DNA of 30,826 bases from JBCDBY01 sp039182715. GTDB taxonomy: Bacteria; Planctomycetota; PLA2. Every line of letters starts with the position of its first letter. Within the stretch, counting starts at the first letter, position 1. Under the pieces are notes generated by a model, which was not told where the DNA came from, did not search any database, and worked only from the letters and a program-made list of their open reading frames with translations. Location: NCBI GenBank assembly GCA_039182715.1, contig JBCDBY010000009.1:1-30826 (forward strand), written 5' to 3'. The translations under genes were made by a program, and so were the position numbers. Positions 7,027-17,257 of the stretch are shown here, one piece after another.

Positions 7027-7995
7027 ATGCGGACCGCCCTTCTCCTTCTCCCCCTCCTCGTCGCGCCCGCCTTGGCGCAGGACGGCGATGTCCGCGCGTC
7101 GAAGGAGCCGACCGCGTTCGAGTTCCGCCGCAAGCCGGCGCAGGTCAAACACGCGATCGACCTGAAGGAGATCATCCAGGGCGTCAACAAGCCGGGCGAT
7201 CCGCGGGACGCGATTCCGCCCATCTACAAGCCCTCGATCGTGCCGGGCGATGAGGCGGGGTCGTTCCTGCGCCCCAACGACCGGGTGCTGGGCGTCGCGA
7301 TCGAGGGGGAAGCGCGCGCCTATCCGCTGTTCATCCTGGAGCGGCACGAGATGGTCAACGACCGGCTTGCCGGCCGGCCGATCGCGCCCAACTACTGACC
7401 GCTCTGCGACTCGGCGATCGGTTTCGATCGCCGCATCGATGGCAAGCTGCACACCTTCGGCATCAGCGGCTACCTCTATCGGTCCGCCGTGCTGTACTGG
7501 GACCGCGAAACGCAAAGCTTCTGGTCGCAGATGACCGGCGAGTGCGTCGTGGGTCCCTCGACCGGCAAGAAGCTCAAGTGGATCCCCACCGAGGTGACGA
7601 CGTGGGCGAAGTGGCGCGCGCGCCACCCGAAGTCAACCGTGCTCGCGCCGGTTTGGGACAAGAAGAGGTACCGCGGCGCGTACCGCTCGTATCACCGACG
7701 AGGCAAGCCGATCGCCCGCTTCCTCGGCAACAAGGTCACCTACCCCAAGACCTACAAGGCGTTCGACCTCTGCACGATCATCCGCGTGAACGGCAAGGGC
7801 CGCTGCTACCCCCATCCCGCCCTCCCCGAGGGCGAGACGAAGGACGGCGCCTTCACCGTGGTGAAAACGGGCGACCACGTCGTCGTCAAGGACGCCACCG
7901 GCAAACTCGTTCCGGCGGTGCAGGGCTACTGGTTCAGCTTCTTCGCGTTCTACGAAGGCGGAACCGTCTGGGCGCCGACGAAGAAGAAGGGCTAG
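7027..7995 (+). CDS. Exported DUF3179-family selenoprotein (UPLC motif), in-frame TGA
   Basis: From ATG 7027 to TAG 7993-7995 there is one frame broken only by TGA at codon 124 (7396-7398). Read through, it gives a 322-aa DUF3179-like protein with a signal peptide (cleavage near ALA-QDGD). Before the TGA come ERHEMVNDRLAGRPIAPNY and after it PLCDSAIGFDR. Family members have YCPLCG(T/S) here, so the TGA sits exactly on the first conserved Cys, giving a UxxC redox-like motif. Similarity continues well past the TGA (SGYLYRSAVLYWDRET, SFWSQMTGEC, TTWAKWRARHP, YWFSFFAFY), which argues against a dead gene. A 9-bp hairpin with a GTTT loop follows. The function of DUF3179 is unknown. Standard annotation would split this into two CDSs. 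Confidence 0.88.
7396..7433 (+). promoter_or_regulatory. UGA codon plus strong putative bacterial SECIS hairpin in the DUF3179 gene
   Basis: The TGA at 7396-7398 is followed by a perfect 9-bp stem, CGGCGATCG (7412-7420) with CGATCGCCG (7425-7433), closing a GTTT loop that begins at the 23rd base after the TGA. Position, an apical loop starting with G then U, and location in the translated region all fit a bacterial SECIS. The loop distance is within one base of that in the selW gene 1.5 kb upstream, as expected if one SelB reads both. Confidence 0.72.
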
Positions 7996-8808
7996 GAGCG
8001 AGGGGCCAGCAATCCGCACCCCCTGACGAACCACTCTCGGGAATCGCCGTCGTAAGCCCTGCCCACCCATGGACTTGTGACACACGAGTGCGGCACCCTT
8101 GCCGCAATCGTCGAGACCAGGATCCGCGCTCCGGCGACACTGGATGCCCGTTTGCCGAACTGGAATCCGATGGAAGGCCTGCGGCAGCTGTGCCGCACCT
8201 CCTCGCCGTAAACCACAACCGAGTAACCACTTACGGCCTTCGATCCCAAGAGTGGTTCGTCAGGGATGGCGGGCAGCGATGGGCATCCAGCTCCTGGCTC
8301 CTTTAGATCAAACGACACGACTCGGTACGCCCCGTCCGATCCCTCCTCGAAGTCGCCGACGACGGACGCGATGAGCTTGATCGCGGCCTGGTTGGTGCGG
8401 AGGACCTGCGCGGTGAAGCGGCGGATGCCCTGGCGGCGCGCTTCCTCGATGAGGTGGCGCAGCAGTCGCTTGCCGATGCCGCGACCCTGGAACTCGTCCA
8501 CCACGACGATCGCCACCTCGGCCACGCCGGGCTCGTCCGGCACCTGCACGTAGCGCGCGACGCCGACGCCTTCGAGCGGCACGTCGTGATCGTCGGTGAT
8601 CCCGGCCGCCACCGCGAAGTGATAGACGCCATCGAACTCGGTGTAGTACTTGAGCTCCTCCTCGGACAGGCGCGCCTTCGGCGCAAAGAAGCGCTGGTAG
8701 CGGCTCTCGCGGGAAAGCGACTCGAACCCGCGCACAAGCAGCGGACGATCCTCCTTGCGCAGCGGCCGAAGCAGCATCTGCGTGCCGTCGTCGAGCGTGA
8801 TCTTCTCG

Positions 8809-8816
<8 letters not shown>
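7992..8816 (-). CDS. GNAT-family N-acetyltransferase with element-derived C-terminal tail
   Basis: The protein has 274 aa. Residues about 10-180 form a GNAT domain: LRPLRKEDRPLLVRGFESLS at the start, an acetyl-CoA loop DEFQGRGIGKRLL, then LRTNQAAIKL. It resembles the GNAT module of Pat-like lysine acetyltransferases, but the substrate cannot be told. From about residue 184 the coding sequence runs into an inverted-repeat element, and the last ~90 residues are its translation: Cys- and Arg-rich, without resemblance to GNAT proteins. The ancestral stop was probably near residue 180-190. The gene overlaps the copper ATPase end by 8 nt, so it is the last gene of that operon. Its stop codon overlaps the convergent DUF3179 stop. 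Confidence 0.85.
8021..8265. repeat. Inverted-repeat element, 245 bp, inside the 3' end of the GNAT gene
   Basis: The ends are 21-bp inverted repeats differing at one base: a sequence beginning CCCTGACGAACCACTCT at 8021 and its complement ending AGAGTGGTTCGTCAGGG at 8265. The match continues a few bases further inward after a 1-nt indel. A second, nested pair of imperfect 19-bp arms (8088-8106 and 8180-8198, 16 of 19 matching) lies inside, each itself GTGCGGCA/TGCCGC-rich. No transposase is present, so this looks like a MITE-like or REP-like unit. It is unrelated in sequence to the element at 5635-5797. Confidence 0.6.
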
Positions 8817-10862
<2,046 letters not shown>

Positions 10863-10866
<4 letters not shown>

Positions 10867-11804
10867 CCGACCCAGAGCCAGCCGATGTAGGCGACGTACG
10901 CCGCCAGCATCAGGGTGCCCTGTGCTCTTCCGATGCGCCGGGAGCGGCTGAGTAACGGAAATGCGAGCAGCGAGAAGATCGCGAGGATCAGGAAGTCGTA
11001 CTCCTGCATGCGCAGCGGCACCGGGATGGGATGCACGACCGCCGTCGTGCCGAGCACGAACAGCAGGTTGAAGAGATTGGACCCCGCCACGTTCCCGACC
11101 GCGAGGTCGGTCTCTTTCTGGCGCACCGCCGCGACGATCGCCGCGAGCTCGGGCAGCGACGTGCCGATGGCGACCACGCTGAGGCCGATGATGTCCTCGT
11201 CCACCTCGAGGGCGCGGGCGATGTCGATCGCGCCGCCGACCAGCAGCTGCGCGCCGAGCAGGATCGCCGCGAGCCCGCCGAGCATGCCAAGCGTGTCCTT
11301 CACCGGATGCCACGACGCCGGTGCCTCCACCGGTTCGTCCGCCTGGAAGCGGCGCGTTTCCCGGATGTTCATCGCGATGTAGAAGGCGAACACGGTGAGC
11401 AGCACCGCCCCCTCGAGCCGGCCGATCTCGCGATCCGTTCCGAGCCACAGGATCAGCAGCAGCGCCGTGAGCACGCCGAGCGGCAGGTCGGAACGCGTGA
11501 TGCTGCGCTGGACGTGCAGCGTGCCGAGCGCGGCGCCCAGCCCGAGGATGAGCCCGACGTTCGCGATGTTGCTGCCGACGACGTTGCCGAGCGCCAGTCC
11601 GGGACTCCCCTTCTGCGCCGCGAAGAGCGATACGAACAGCTCCGGCAGCGAAGTGCCGAAGCCGATCACCACCGCGCCGACAATCGCCTTCGGCACCGAG
11701 AACGACCGCGCCAGGTGCGCGCAGCGCTGCACGAGCAGGTCGCCGCCGCCGACCAGCATCAGCAGGCCGACGCCGAGCGCGGTCATGGCGAGGGTCAGAT
11801 CCAC
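10863..11804 (-). CDS. yrbG: Calcium/sodium antiporter (CaCA family, YrbG-like)
   Basis: This 313-aa inner-membrane cation/Ca2+ exchanger has about ten hydrophobic segments. The two inverted alpha-repeats are clear: GFGTSLPELFVSLFAA with GNVVGSNIANVGLILG in the first half, and AIGTSLPELAAIVAAV with GNVAGSNLFNLLFVLG in the second. The acidic residues of both GTSLPE motifs, which bind the ion in this family, are present. The GTG at 11804 gives the usual N-terminus (DLTLAMTALGVGLLML); an ATG at 11786 is an alternative. It is first in the operon with the copper ATPase and GNAT genes, and is divergent from the pel genes. Confidence 0.92.
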
Positions 11805-11813
11805 GGGGCGCCT

Positions 11814-11841
11814 ACCCTACGCGAGCAAAGCCGCCGCTCAA
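11814..11841 (-). promoter_or_regulatory. Possible promoter of the antiporter-copA-GNAT operon, with palindrome
   Basis: On the minus strand TTGAGC (11841-11836) and TAGGGT (11819-11814) are 16 nt apart, with the antiporter GTG 9 nt beyond the -10 box. The -35 box lies in a palindrome, GCCGCTCAAGCGGC (11833-11846), which could be an operator between the divergent genes. Both calls are weak and rest on pattern only. Confidence 0.3.
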
Positions 11842-11872
11842 GCGGCATTCCCCACACGGCCGATGATTCCGT

Positions 11873-13918
11873 GTGGTTCTGCATGCCCGGTCTACGCTCC
11901 TCGCGCTGCTGCTATTCGCGGCGGCCGCGCCGGCCGAGGAGGTGCGCCGCACCGTGCTGGCCCTGGTCCCCGGGAAGGCGCCGCACCCCGAAACGGAGAA
12001 CGGCGTCCACGAGCTGCTCGAGTGCCCGCTGAACTACCTCGGCTTTCTCGTGCGCCACCACTACATCGAGAGCGGCCCGCCCGCCGACGAGGCGCTGCGC
12101 GATGTCGGCGCGGTGCTGACCTGGTTCGAAGCGGACACGCCGGACCCGGGCTGGCTCTGGGACTGGCTCGAGCGCGTGGTGCCGGATCGCAAGCTGCGCG
12201 TGCTGCATCTCGGCCACCTCGGCCCGCTGCATGCCGACGCCGATCGCGCGCGGGCATGGCTCGCGCGAATGGGCCTCGAGCACCAGCGACCCTGGGCGCG
12301 CGGCGCGCCGTTCCTCGAGATCCGCAAGCTGCGACCGGAGCTTTGCACGTTCGAGGCGAACGCGGCGCTTCGTCCGATGCTGCAGGGCCCCCGCAATCGC
12401 TCGGACAATAACCGCGCCTGGCTCGAGCTTCGCCATCGACTGCGCGAGGAGCTCGTCGCCCATCCGGTCGTGACCGGTCCGTGGGGCGGCATCGCCATCC
12501 ATCCCTGGATGATGAACCGCGGCAGCGCCAACGACGACCGCCGCTGGTACATCCACCCGTTCGCCTTCTTCCGCGAGGCGCTCGGCGCGAAGGGCATTCC
12601 GGCGCCCCACCCCGCCGTCCTCAATGGCCGCCGCATGTGGTTCCTGCAGATCGACGGCGACGGCTTCGAGTCGTTGAGCACGATTCGGCAGGGTCCCTAT
12701 GCGGCCGAGGTCATGACGACCGAGGTGCTCGAGCGCTACGCGCTGCCCTACACGGTCAGCATCGTGGTCGCGAGCCTCACGAAGGACTTCCATCCGCAGG
12801 AGCCGAACCCGCGCATGGATCTCGCGCGCCGCATCTTCGCGATGCCGAACGTCGAGGTCGCGAGTCACGGCGTGCTGCATACGCTCAAGTGGCACGTCGA
12901 CGACTACGAGGGCGCGCCGCGGCAGCTCATCAAGTGGTACGACCCGATCGCCAACTACCGCTACTCGAAGGTGAATGAGGTCAAGGAGTCGATCCGCTTC
13001 ATCAACGAACATCTCGTCACGCCGCCCAAGAAGTGCGAAGTGATGCTCTGGACCGGCTACGCCAACCCGCGCGAGCCGGCGCTCGCGCAGGCGGCCAAGT
13101 CGGGCTGCTGGAACCTCAACGGCGGCGTCTTCCGTTGGGATGTCTGGTACGACTCGCTGGGATACGTGACGCCCTGGGGCCGCCGCGTCGGCCGCGCGCT
13201 CCAGGTCTATGCCGGCGCGGCCAACGAGAACGACTTCGAGGGCTTCTTCGACACCATGCCGGTCTCGTTCCGCCATATCGACAAGACGATCGAGCGCACC
13301 GGCAACCCGCGCATCCTCAAGCCGGCGGACATCTACATCCACTTCTACTCCGCCGAGAAGCCGGCGCGCCTGTTGCCGACGCACGAGCTCATCCGGCGCT
13401 GGGCGCTGACCGAGCCGACCGCGCCGGTGTTCGCCTCGACCTACGCGCGCGCCGTGGTGTCCGCGGTGGAAACCGCGCGCATCGTGCGCCGCCCCGACGG
13501 TTGGGAGTTCAAGGAGTTCGGCGACTGCCGCAGCGTACGCATCGACGACGAGTCGCGTCCCATCGACCTCGCGCGCAGCCGCAACATCCTTGGCTACAAG
13601 CGCGACGGACGGCGCCTGCGCATTCACCTCGCGCGACCGGACGCCACGCTGGTGTTCGGCAACGCGGAGCGCCCGCACCCCCACGTGCAGGAAGCGAACT
13701 GCCTGCTCGACGACGCCGACGTCGGCGCCAAAGGCGTGGCCGTGACCGCCCACGCCCACAACGCACGCCGCATCGTGTTCGCGGGACTTCCCGCCGACGC
13801 GGAGCTGCTGCTGCACCTCGACGGCGCCGCCCGAACGGTCCGGAGCGACGGCCGCGGGCGCTACACCGTCGCGCTGCCGGACCCCGGGCGCACGCGTGTC
13901 GTGCTCGTCGTTCCTTAA
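11873..13918 (+). CDS. pelA: PelA-like reductase/deacetylase protein, copy 1 (CE18)
   Basis: This 681-aa exported protein has a signal peptide ending near APA-EEVRR. Residues about 20-235 resemble the reductase-like middle region of Pseudomonas PelA (VLALVPGK, LNYLGFLVRHHYIE). Residues about 255-530 match the CE18 deacetylase that removes acetyl groups from Pel: QIDGDGF with D261/D263 and the metal pair H332-x3-H336 in ASHGVLH. About 150 residues of beta-rich C-terminus follow. The GH114 hydrolase domain that begins Pseudomonas PelA is absent here and encoded separately downstream. The GTG start is supported by near-identical leader sequence in copy 2. There is no Shine-Dalgarno site. It opens the pel gene set and is divergent from the antiporter operon. 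Confidence 0.82.
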   Translation: MVLHARSTLLALLLFAAAAPAEEVRRTVLALVPGKAPHPETENGVHELLECPLNYLGFLVRHHYIESGPPADEALRDVGAVLTWFEADTPDPGWLWDWLERVVPDRKLRVLHLGHLGPLHADADRARAWLARMGLEHQRPWARGAPFLEIRKLRPELCTFEANAALRPMLQGPRNRSDNNRAWLELRHRLREELVAHPVVTGPWGGIAIHPWMMNRGSANDDRRWYIHPFAFFREALGAKGIPAPHPAVLNGRRMWFLQIDGDGFESLSTIRQGPYAAEVMTTEVLERYALPYTVSIVVASLTKDFHPQEPNPRMDLARRIFAMPNVEVASHGVLHTLKWHVDDYEGAPRQLIKWYDPIANYRYSKVNEVKESIRFINEHLVTPPKKCEVMLWTGYANPREPALAQAAKSGCWNLNGGVFRWDVWYDSLGYVTPWGRRVGRALQVYAGAANENDFEGFFDTMPVSFRHIDKTIERTGNPRILKPADIYIHFYSAEKPARLLPTHELIRRWALTEPTAPVFASTYARAVVSAVETARIVRRPDGWEFKEFGDCRSVRIDDESRPIDLARSRNILGYKRDGRRLRIHLARPDATLVFGNAERPHPHVQEANCLLDDADVGAKGVAVTAHAHNARRIVFAGLPADAELLLHLDGAARTVRSDGRGRYTVALPDPGRTRVVLVVP

Positions 13919-13949
13919 GGGGCGATCCCCGCCCGGTCGATACATTCCC

Positions 13950-15998
13950 GTGGTTCTGCGCCCCCGGTCTGTCCTCATCGCGCTGCTGCTCCTGGCGGCC
14001 GCCGCCCCCGCCGAGGAGGTGCGCCGCTACGTGCTCGCACTGGTGCCGGGCAAGGGACCCGATCCGCGCAGCGTGAACGGCGTCCACGAGCTCGCCGAGA
14101 ACCCGCTCAACTACCTCGGGCTGCTCGTCCGCCACCACTACATCGAGAACGGCCCGCCCGATGAGGCGGCGCTGGCCGACGTGCGCGGCGTGCTCACCTG
14201 GTTCGAGGCCGACACCCCCGACCCGGGCTGGCTCTGGGCGTGGCTCGAGAAGGAGGTGCCGGCTCGCCGGTTGCGCGTCGTGCACTTCAACGAGTTCGGG
14301 CCGCTCGCCGCGGACGCCGAACGACTCGGACGATGGCTGGAGCGGTTCGGGCTCGCCCACCAGCAGATCTACGTGCAGGGCGCGCACCGGCTCGAGGCGG
14401 TGTTCCGCGACCGGGAACTCTGCGCCTACGAGGCGGACCCGTCGCTGCGACCGGTGCTGCTCGGCCCGAAGAACGCGTCCGAGGCGAACCAGGTGTGGGT
14501 CACCGTCCGCACACGCAGCGAACCCAAGTTCGAATCGCACCCGGTCGTGACCGGCCCCTGGGGTGCGGTCGCGCTACGGCCCTGGACGGTGCGGAGCGGC
14601 AGCGAGTCGGAGGATCGCCGCTGGTACCTGCAGCCGTTTCAGTTCTTCCGGGAAGCGTTCGGCTGCGAACGGCTGCCGGCGCCCCACCCTTCGGTGTTGA
14701 ATGGACGCCGCAAGTGGTTCCTGCAGATCGACGGCGACGGCTTCGAGTCGCTCAGCACGATTCGGCAGGGACCGTACGCGGCCGAGATCATGATGACCGA
14801 CGTGCTGGAGCGCTATCCGCTCCCGTACACCGTGAGCATCGTGGTGCGCAGCCTCGCGACCGACTTCGACGTCGCCGAACCGACGCCCAAGATGCTGCTC
14901 GCGCGCCGCATGTTCGCAATGCCGAACGTCGAGGTGGCCAGCCACGGCGTGCTACACACCCTGCGCTGGGCGGAGGACCTGACCGAGGACGCGCCGCCCC
15001 GGACCATCATGTGGTACCGGAGCATGGAGAACTACGAGTACAGCCAGGTCAACGAGGTGAAGGAGTCGATCCGGTTCATCAACGAGCGCCTCGTCACCCC
15101 GCCCAAGAAGTGCGAGGTGATGCTCTGGACCGGCTACGCCAACCCGCTCGAGGACGCGCTCGCGCAGGCGGCCAAGTCGGGCTGCTGGAACCTCAACGGC
15201 GGCGTCTTCCGCTGGGATCCGTGGTACGACTCCGTCGGCTACGTGAGCGCGTGGGGACGGCGCACCGGGCGCGCGCTGCAGGTCTACGCCGGCGCCGCCA
15301 ACGAGAACGACTTCCAGGGCTTCTTCGACACCATGCCGGTCTCGTTCCGCCACATCGACAAGACGATCGAGCGCACCGGCAATCCGCGCATCCTCAAACC
15401 GGCGGACATCTACATCCACTTCTATTCCGCCGAGAAGCCGGCGCGGCTGCTCCCCACCCATCTGCTCATCCAGCGCTGGGCCCTCGAAGAGCCGACGGCG
15501 CCGGTCTTCGGGAGCACGTACGCGCGCGCCGTCGTCTCCGCCGTGGAGACCGCGCGCATCGAGCGACGCGCAGACGGCTGGGAGTTCCGGGACTTCGGCG
15601 ACTGTCGCAGCGTGCGCATCGACGACGAGCCGCGCTCGATCGATCTCGCGCGCAGCCGGAACATCCTCGGCTACAAGCGCGATGGACGGCGCCTGCGCAT
15701 CCATCTCGCCAAACCCGACGCGACGCTCGTCTTCGGCGAACCGGAGCGGCTGCACCCGTACGTCGAAGAGGCCAATTGCCTGCTCGACGACGCCGACATC
15801 GGCGCGCGGGGCGTCGCCGTCACCGCGCACGCGCACAACGCGCGCGTGATCGTGTTCGCGGGCCTGCCGCCCGAGGCGGCGCTGCTGCTGCACCTCGACG
15901 GCGCGGCGCGCACGGTGAAGAGCGACGCGGACGGCCGCTGCACCGTGCGCCTGCCCGAGCCCGGCAAGACGCGCGTCGTCCTCGTCGTCCCCGAATAG
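13950..15998 (+). CDS. pelA: PelA-like reductase/deacetylase protein, copy 2 (CE18)
   Basis: This 682-aa paralogue of the preceding gene lies 31 nt after it and keeps its domain order, signal peptide (near APA-EEVRR) and metal/catalytic set (D261, D263, H332, H336). By eye the deacetylase and C-terminal two thirds are nearly identical to copy 1, while the first ~230 residues differ much more, so either conversion keeps the catalytic part alike or the N-terminal parts have specialised. The GTG at 13950 aligns with the start of copy 1. It probably deacetylates the same periplasmic polymer. The next gene is convergent, and no good terminator is seen in the 39-bp gap. Confidence 0.82.
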   Translation: MVLRPRSVLIALLLLAAAAPAEEVRRYVLALVPGKGPDPRSVNGVHELAENPLNYLGLLVRHHYIENGPPDEAALADVRGVLTWFEADTPDPGWLWAWLEKEVPARRLRVVHFNEFGPLAADAERLGRWLERFGLAHQQIYVQGAHRLEAVFRDRELCAYEADPSLRPVLLGPKNASEANQVWVTVRTRSEPKFESHPVVTGPWGAVALRPWTVRSGSESEDRRWYLQPFQFFREAFGCERLPAPHPSVLNGRRKWFLQIDGDGFESLSTIRQGPYAAEIMMTDVLERYPLPYTVSIVVRSLATDFDVAEPTPKMLLARRMFAMPNVEVASHGVLHTLRWAEDLTEDAPPRTIMWYRSMENYEYSQVNEVKESIRFINERLVTPPKKCEVMLWTGYANPLEDALAQAAKSGCWNLNGGVFRWDPWYDSVGYVSAWGRRTGRALQVYAGAANENDFQGFFDTMPVSFRHIDKTIERTGNPRILKPADIYIHFYSAEKPARLLPTHLLIQRWALEEPTAPVFGSTYARAVVSAVETARIERRADGWEFRDFGDCRSVRIDDEPRSIDLARSRNILGYKRDGRRLRIHLAKPDATLVFGEPERLHPYVEEANCLLDDADIGARGVAVTAHAHNARVIVFAGLPPEAALLLHLDGAARTVKSDADGRCTVRLPEPGKTRVVLVVPE

Positions 15999-16037
15999 CG
16001 GGAGAATCGAACCCGGCTCGGTAACGGGCGGTACCGG

Positions 16038-16988
16038 TCAGTCGTTGGGCAATCGGTCGAGCGGGGCGCGGCTGATGAACGGGATCGCGCCGATCGAACC
16101 GGCGCGACGACGCGCCAGCGCGATGTTCTCCGGCTTCGCCGCGTAGTCGATCACGAAGATCGGCAGCCCCATGCCGGAGGCGGCACGCAAACGTTGCATC
16201 AACGTTTCGGTCGACCAATCCCCGGTTGCGGGGATGGGACGATCCGTCGAAGCGGGATCGTCCCACTTCGCCCCCGCCTTGCCGTAGAAGCTGACCGCCT
16301 CCTGCGAGACGCCGTCGACCCAGGCGGCGAGCTCGGGGTTCGAGAGCAGCAGGCCCGCGCCGTTCTGCATCACCAACAGAAAGCCCGGATTCCTCGCATG
16401 CGCGCGAATTCGGAGGTCGCGGAGTAGCGAGGCCATCGCGGCCCGCGGATCCACGCCGGCCGCGCGCGCCGCCTGCACGACGGTCGGGTCCTCGTACCCC
16501 AGCACCCAGTCGCAATAGACCCCGTCGAAACCGAGCCCGACGATCCGGTCGATGCGACGGTGCAGCAGTTCGATCCAATTTTTGTCCCAGTAGGCAACCG
16601 GATAGTCGCCCTTCCAGCCGTCGGGATCGACGGTCAGCAGGAACGGAGGATCGCCCCGCTTCTCCTTCGTCGGGGCGCGCCATTGGGTGCTCCAATGCGT
16701 GCGGTACTCCTCCGCCTGGCCGACGTTGAGGTAGGCCAGCACCAGCCGCCGCTCGCGCAGGCGCTTCACCAGCTCGGCCGTCTTGAACCCCTCGAGCCCA
16801 CGCACCGAATCGACCTGGTCGATGACGAGCAGCTGGTAGTCCGACTCCTCGAGCCGCTCCATGCGCCGCGGGTCGTCGATCCCGGTCAGCTGCATCGCCC
16901 AGGTCTGCACCTCGGGCAGCGCGGGCCGCGGTGCGGTGGACGCGCACGCCCCGATCCAGAGCCAAACCGCGATCGTCCCACGTCCCAT
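16038..16988 (-). CDS. GH114-type endo-alpha-1,4-polygalactosaminidase-like lipoprotein (PelA hydrolase part)
   Basis: The protein has 316 aa and resembles the GH114/TM1410 TIM-barrel family, to which the PelA hydrolase domain belongs. Key regions are VLAYLNVGQAEEYR, WDKNWIELL, GFDGVYCDW with D155 and D160, a VMQNG motif, and VDGVSQEAVSF with E230. D160 and E230 are the likely catalytic acids by family analogy. The ATG at 16988 gives a lipoprotein signal with IGAC (C15), suggesting membrane anchoring at the periplasmic face. The frame stays open upstream to 17219, but that part is not protein-like. The gene is on the opposite strand to all other pel genes, between the deacetylases and pelB, so it may be expressed separately to trim or release Pel. 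Confidence 0.85.
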   Translation of the reverse strand: MGRGTIAVWLWIGACASTAPRPALPEVQTWAMQLTGIDDPRRMERLEESDYQLLVIDQVDSVRGLEGFKTAELVKRLRERRLVLAYLNVGQAEEYRTHWSTQWRAPTKEKRGDPPFLLTVDPDGWKGDYPVAYWDKNWIELLHRRIDRIVGLGFDGVYCDWVLGYEDPTVVQAARAAGVDPRAAMASLLRDLRIRAHARNPGFLLVMQNGAGLLLSNPELAAWVDGVSQEAVSFYGKAGAKWDDPASTDRPIPATGDWSTETLMQRLRAASGMGLPIFVIDYAAKPENIALARRRAGSIGAIPFISRAPLDRLPND

Positions 16989-17257
16989 TCCGGGACGCTT
17001 TCCGGGCCGCCCCGGAACCGGCGTCGTAAGTGACTGTCCCATAGCGACTTCCATCGGCTGATTCGCGCTCCCCCGCGAGGCCGATTCGCGCCCCGTTCGT
17101 GTCCCGTTTCGCGTCAAGCGCCGTAGGGCGGATTGCCGATGGGGGGATGCCACAAACGTGGCGGGGTCAACAACTAAAGCATGCAATCGGGAGGCAGCAA
17201 CGCGAGCGTTGCGAGGCACCGGTACACGCGTCGACGGAGCGGAGAGGGTCCGGTCCG
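16989..17257. other. Intergenic region between the divergent GH114 and pelB genes
   Basis: These 269 bp hold no convincing gene. Two compact hairpins are visible on the plus strand: GCCAC-AAAC-GTGGC (17150-17163) and GCAACG-CGAG-CGTTGC, which starts near 17198. A Shine-Dalgarno-like GGAGAGG lies at 17241-17247, before the TTG start of pelB. The region should contain promoters for both genes and perhaps a structured pelB leader. I see no match to a known riboswitch. Confidence 0.45.

Noticed and set aside
7027..7398. Reading the DUF3179 gene as a broken gene or two separate genes
   Set aside because: The frame, family similarity and protein-like composition continue after the TGA, the TGA coincides with a conserved Cys, and a SECIS-like hairpin follows.
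7992..8265. GNAT C-terminal tail as a genuine extra domain
   Set aside because: It coincides with an inverted-repeat element and looks like translated repeat sequence.
15999..16020. Sequence resembling the complement of a tRNA T-arm (GGGTTCGATTC on the minus strand)
   Set aside because: The gap is only 39 bp, the arm stem does not pair, and no acceptor or anticodon arm is present. It is not a tRNA, and att-site use has no support.
16989..17219. Longer N-terminus for the GH114 protein starting at 17219
   Set aside because: The added residues are not protein-like and would bury the lipoprotein signal that begins at 16988.
17130..17230. Possible GEMM-type c-di-GMP riboswitch upstream of pelB
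   Set aside because: A CTAAAGCATGCA stretch resembles part of the 3' half, but the conserved 5' half and GACGCAAAGCC-type core are missing. Only two simple hairpins can be supported.
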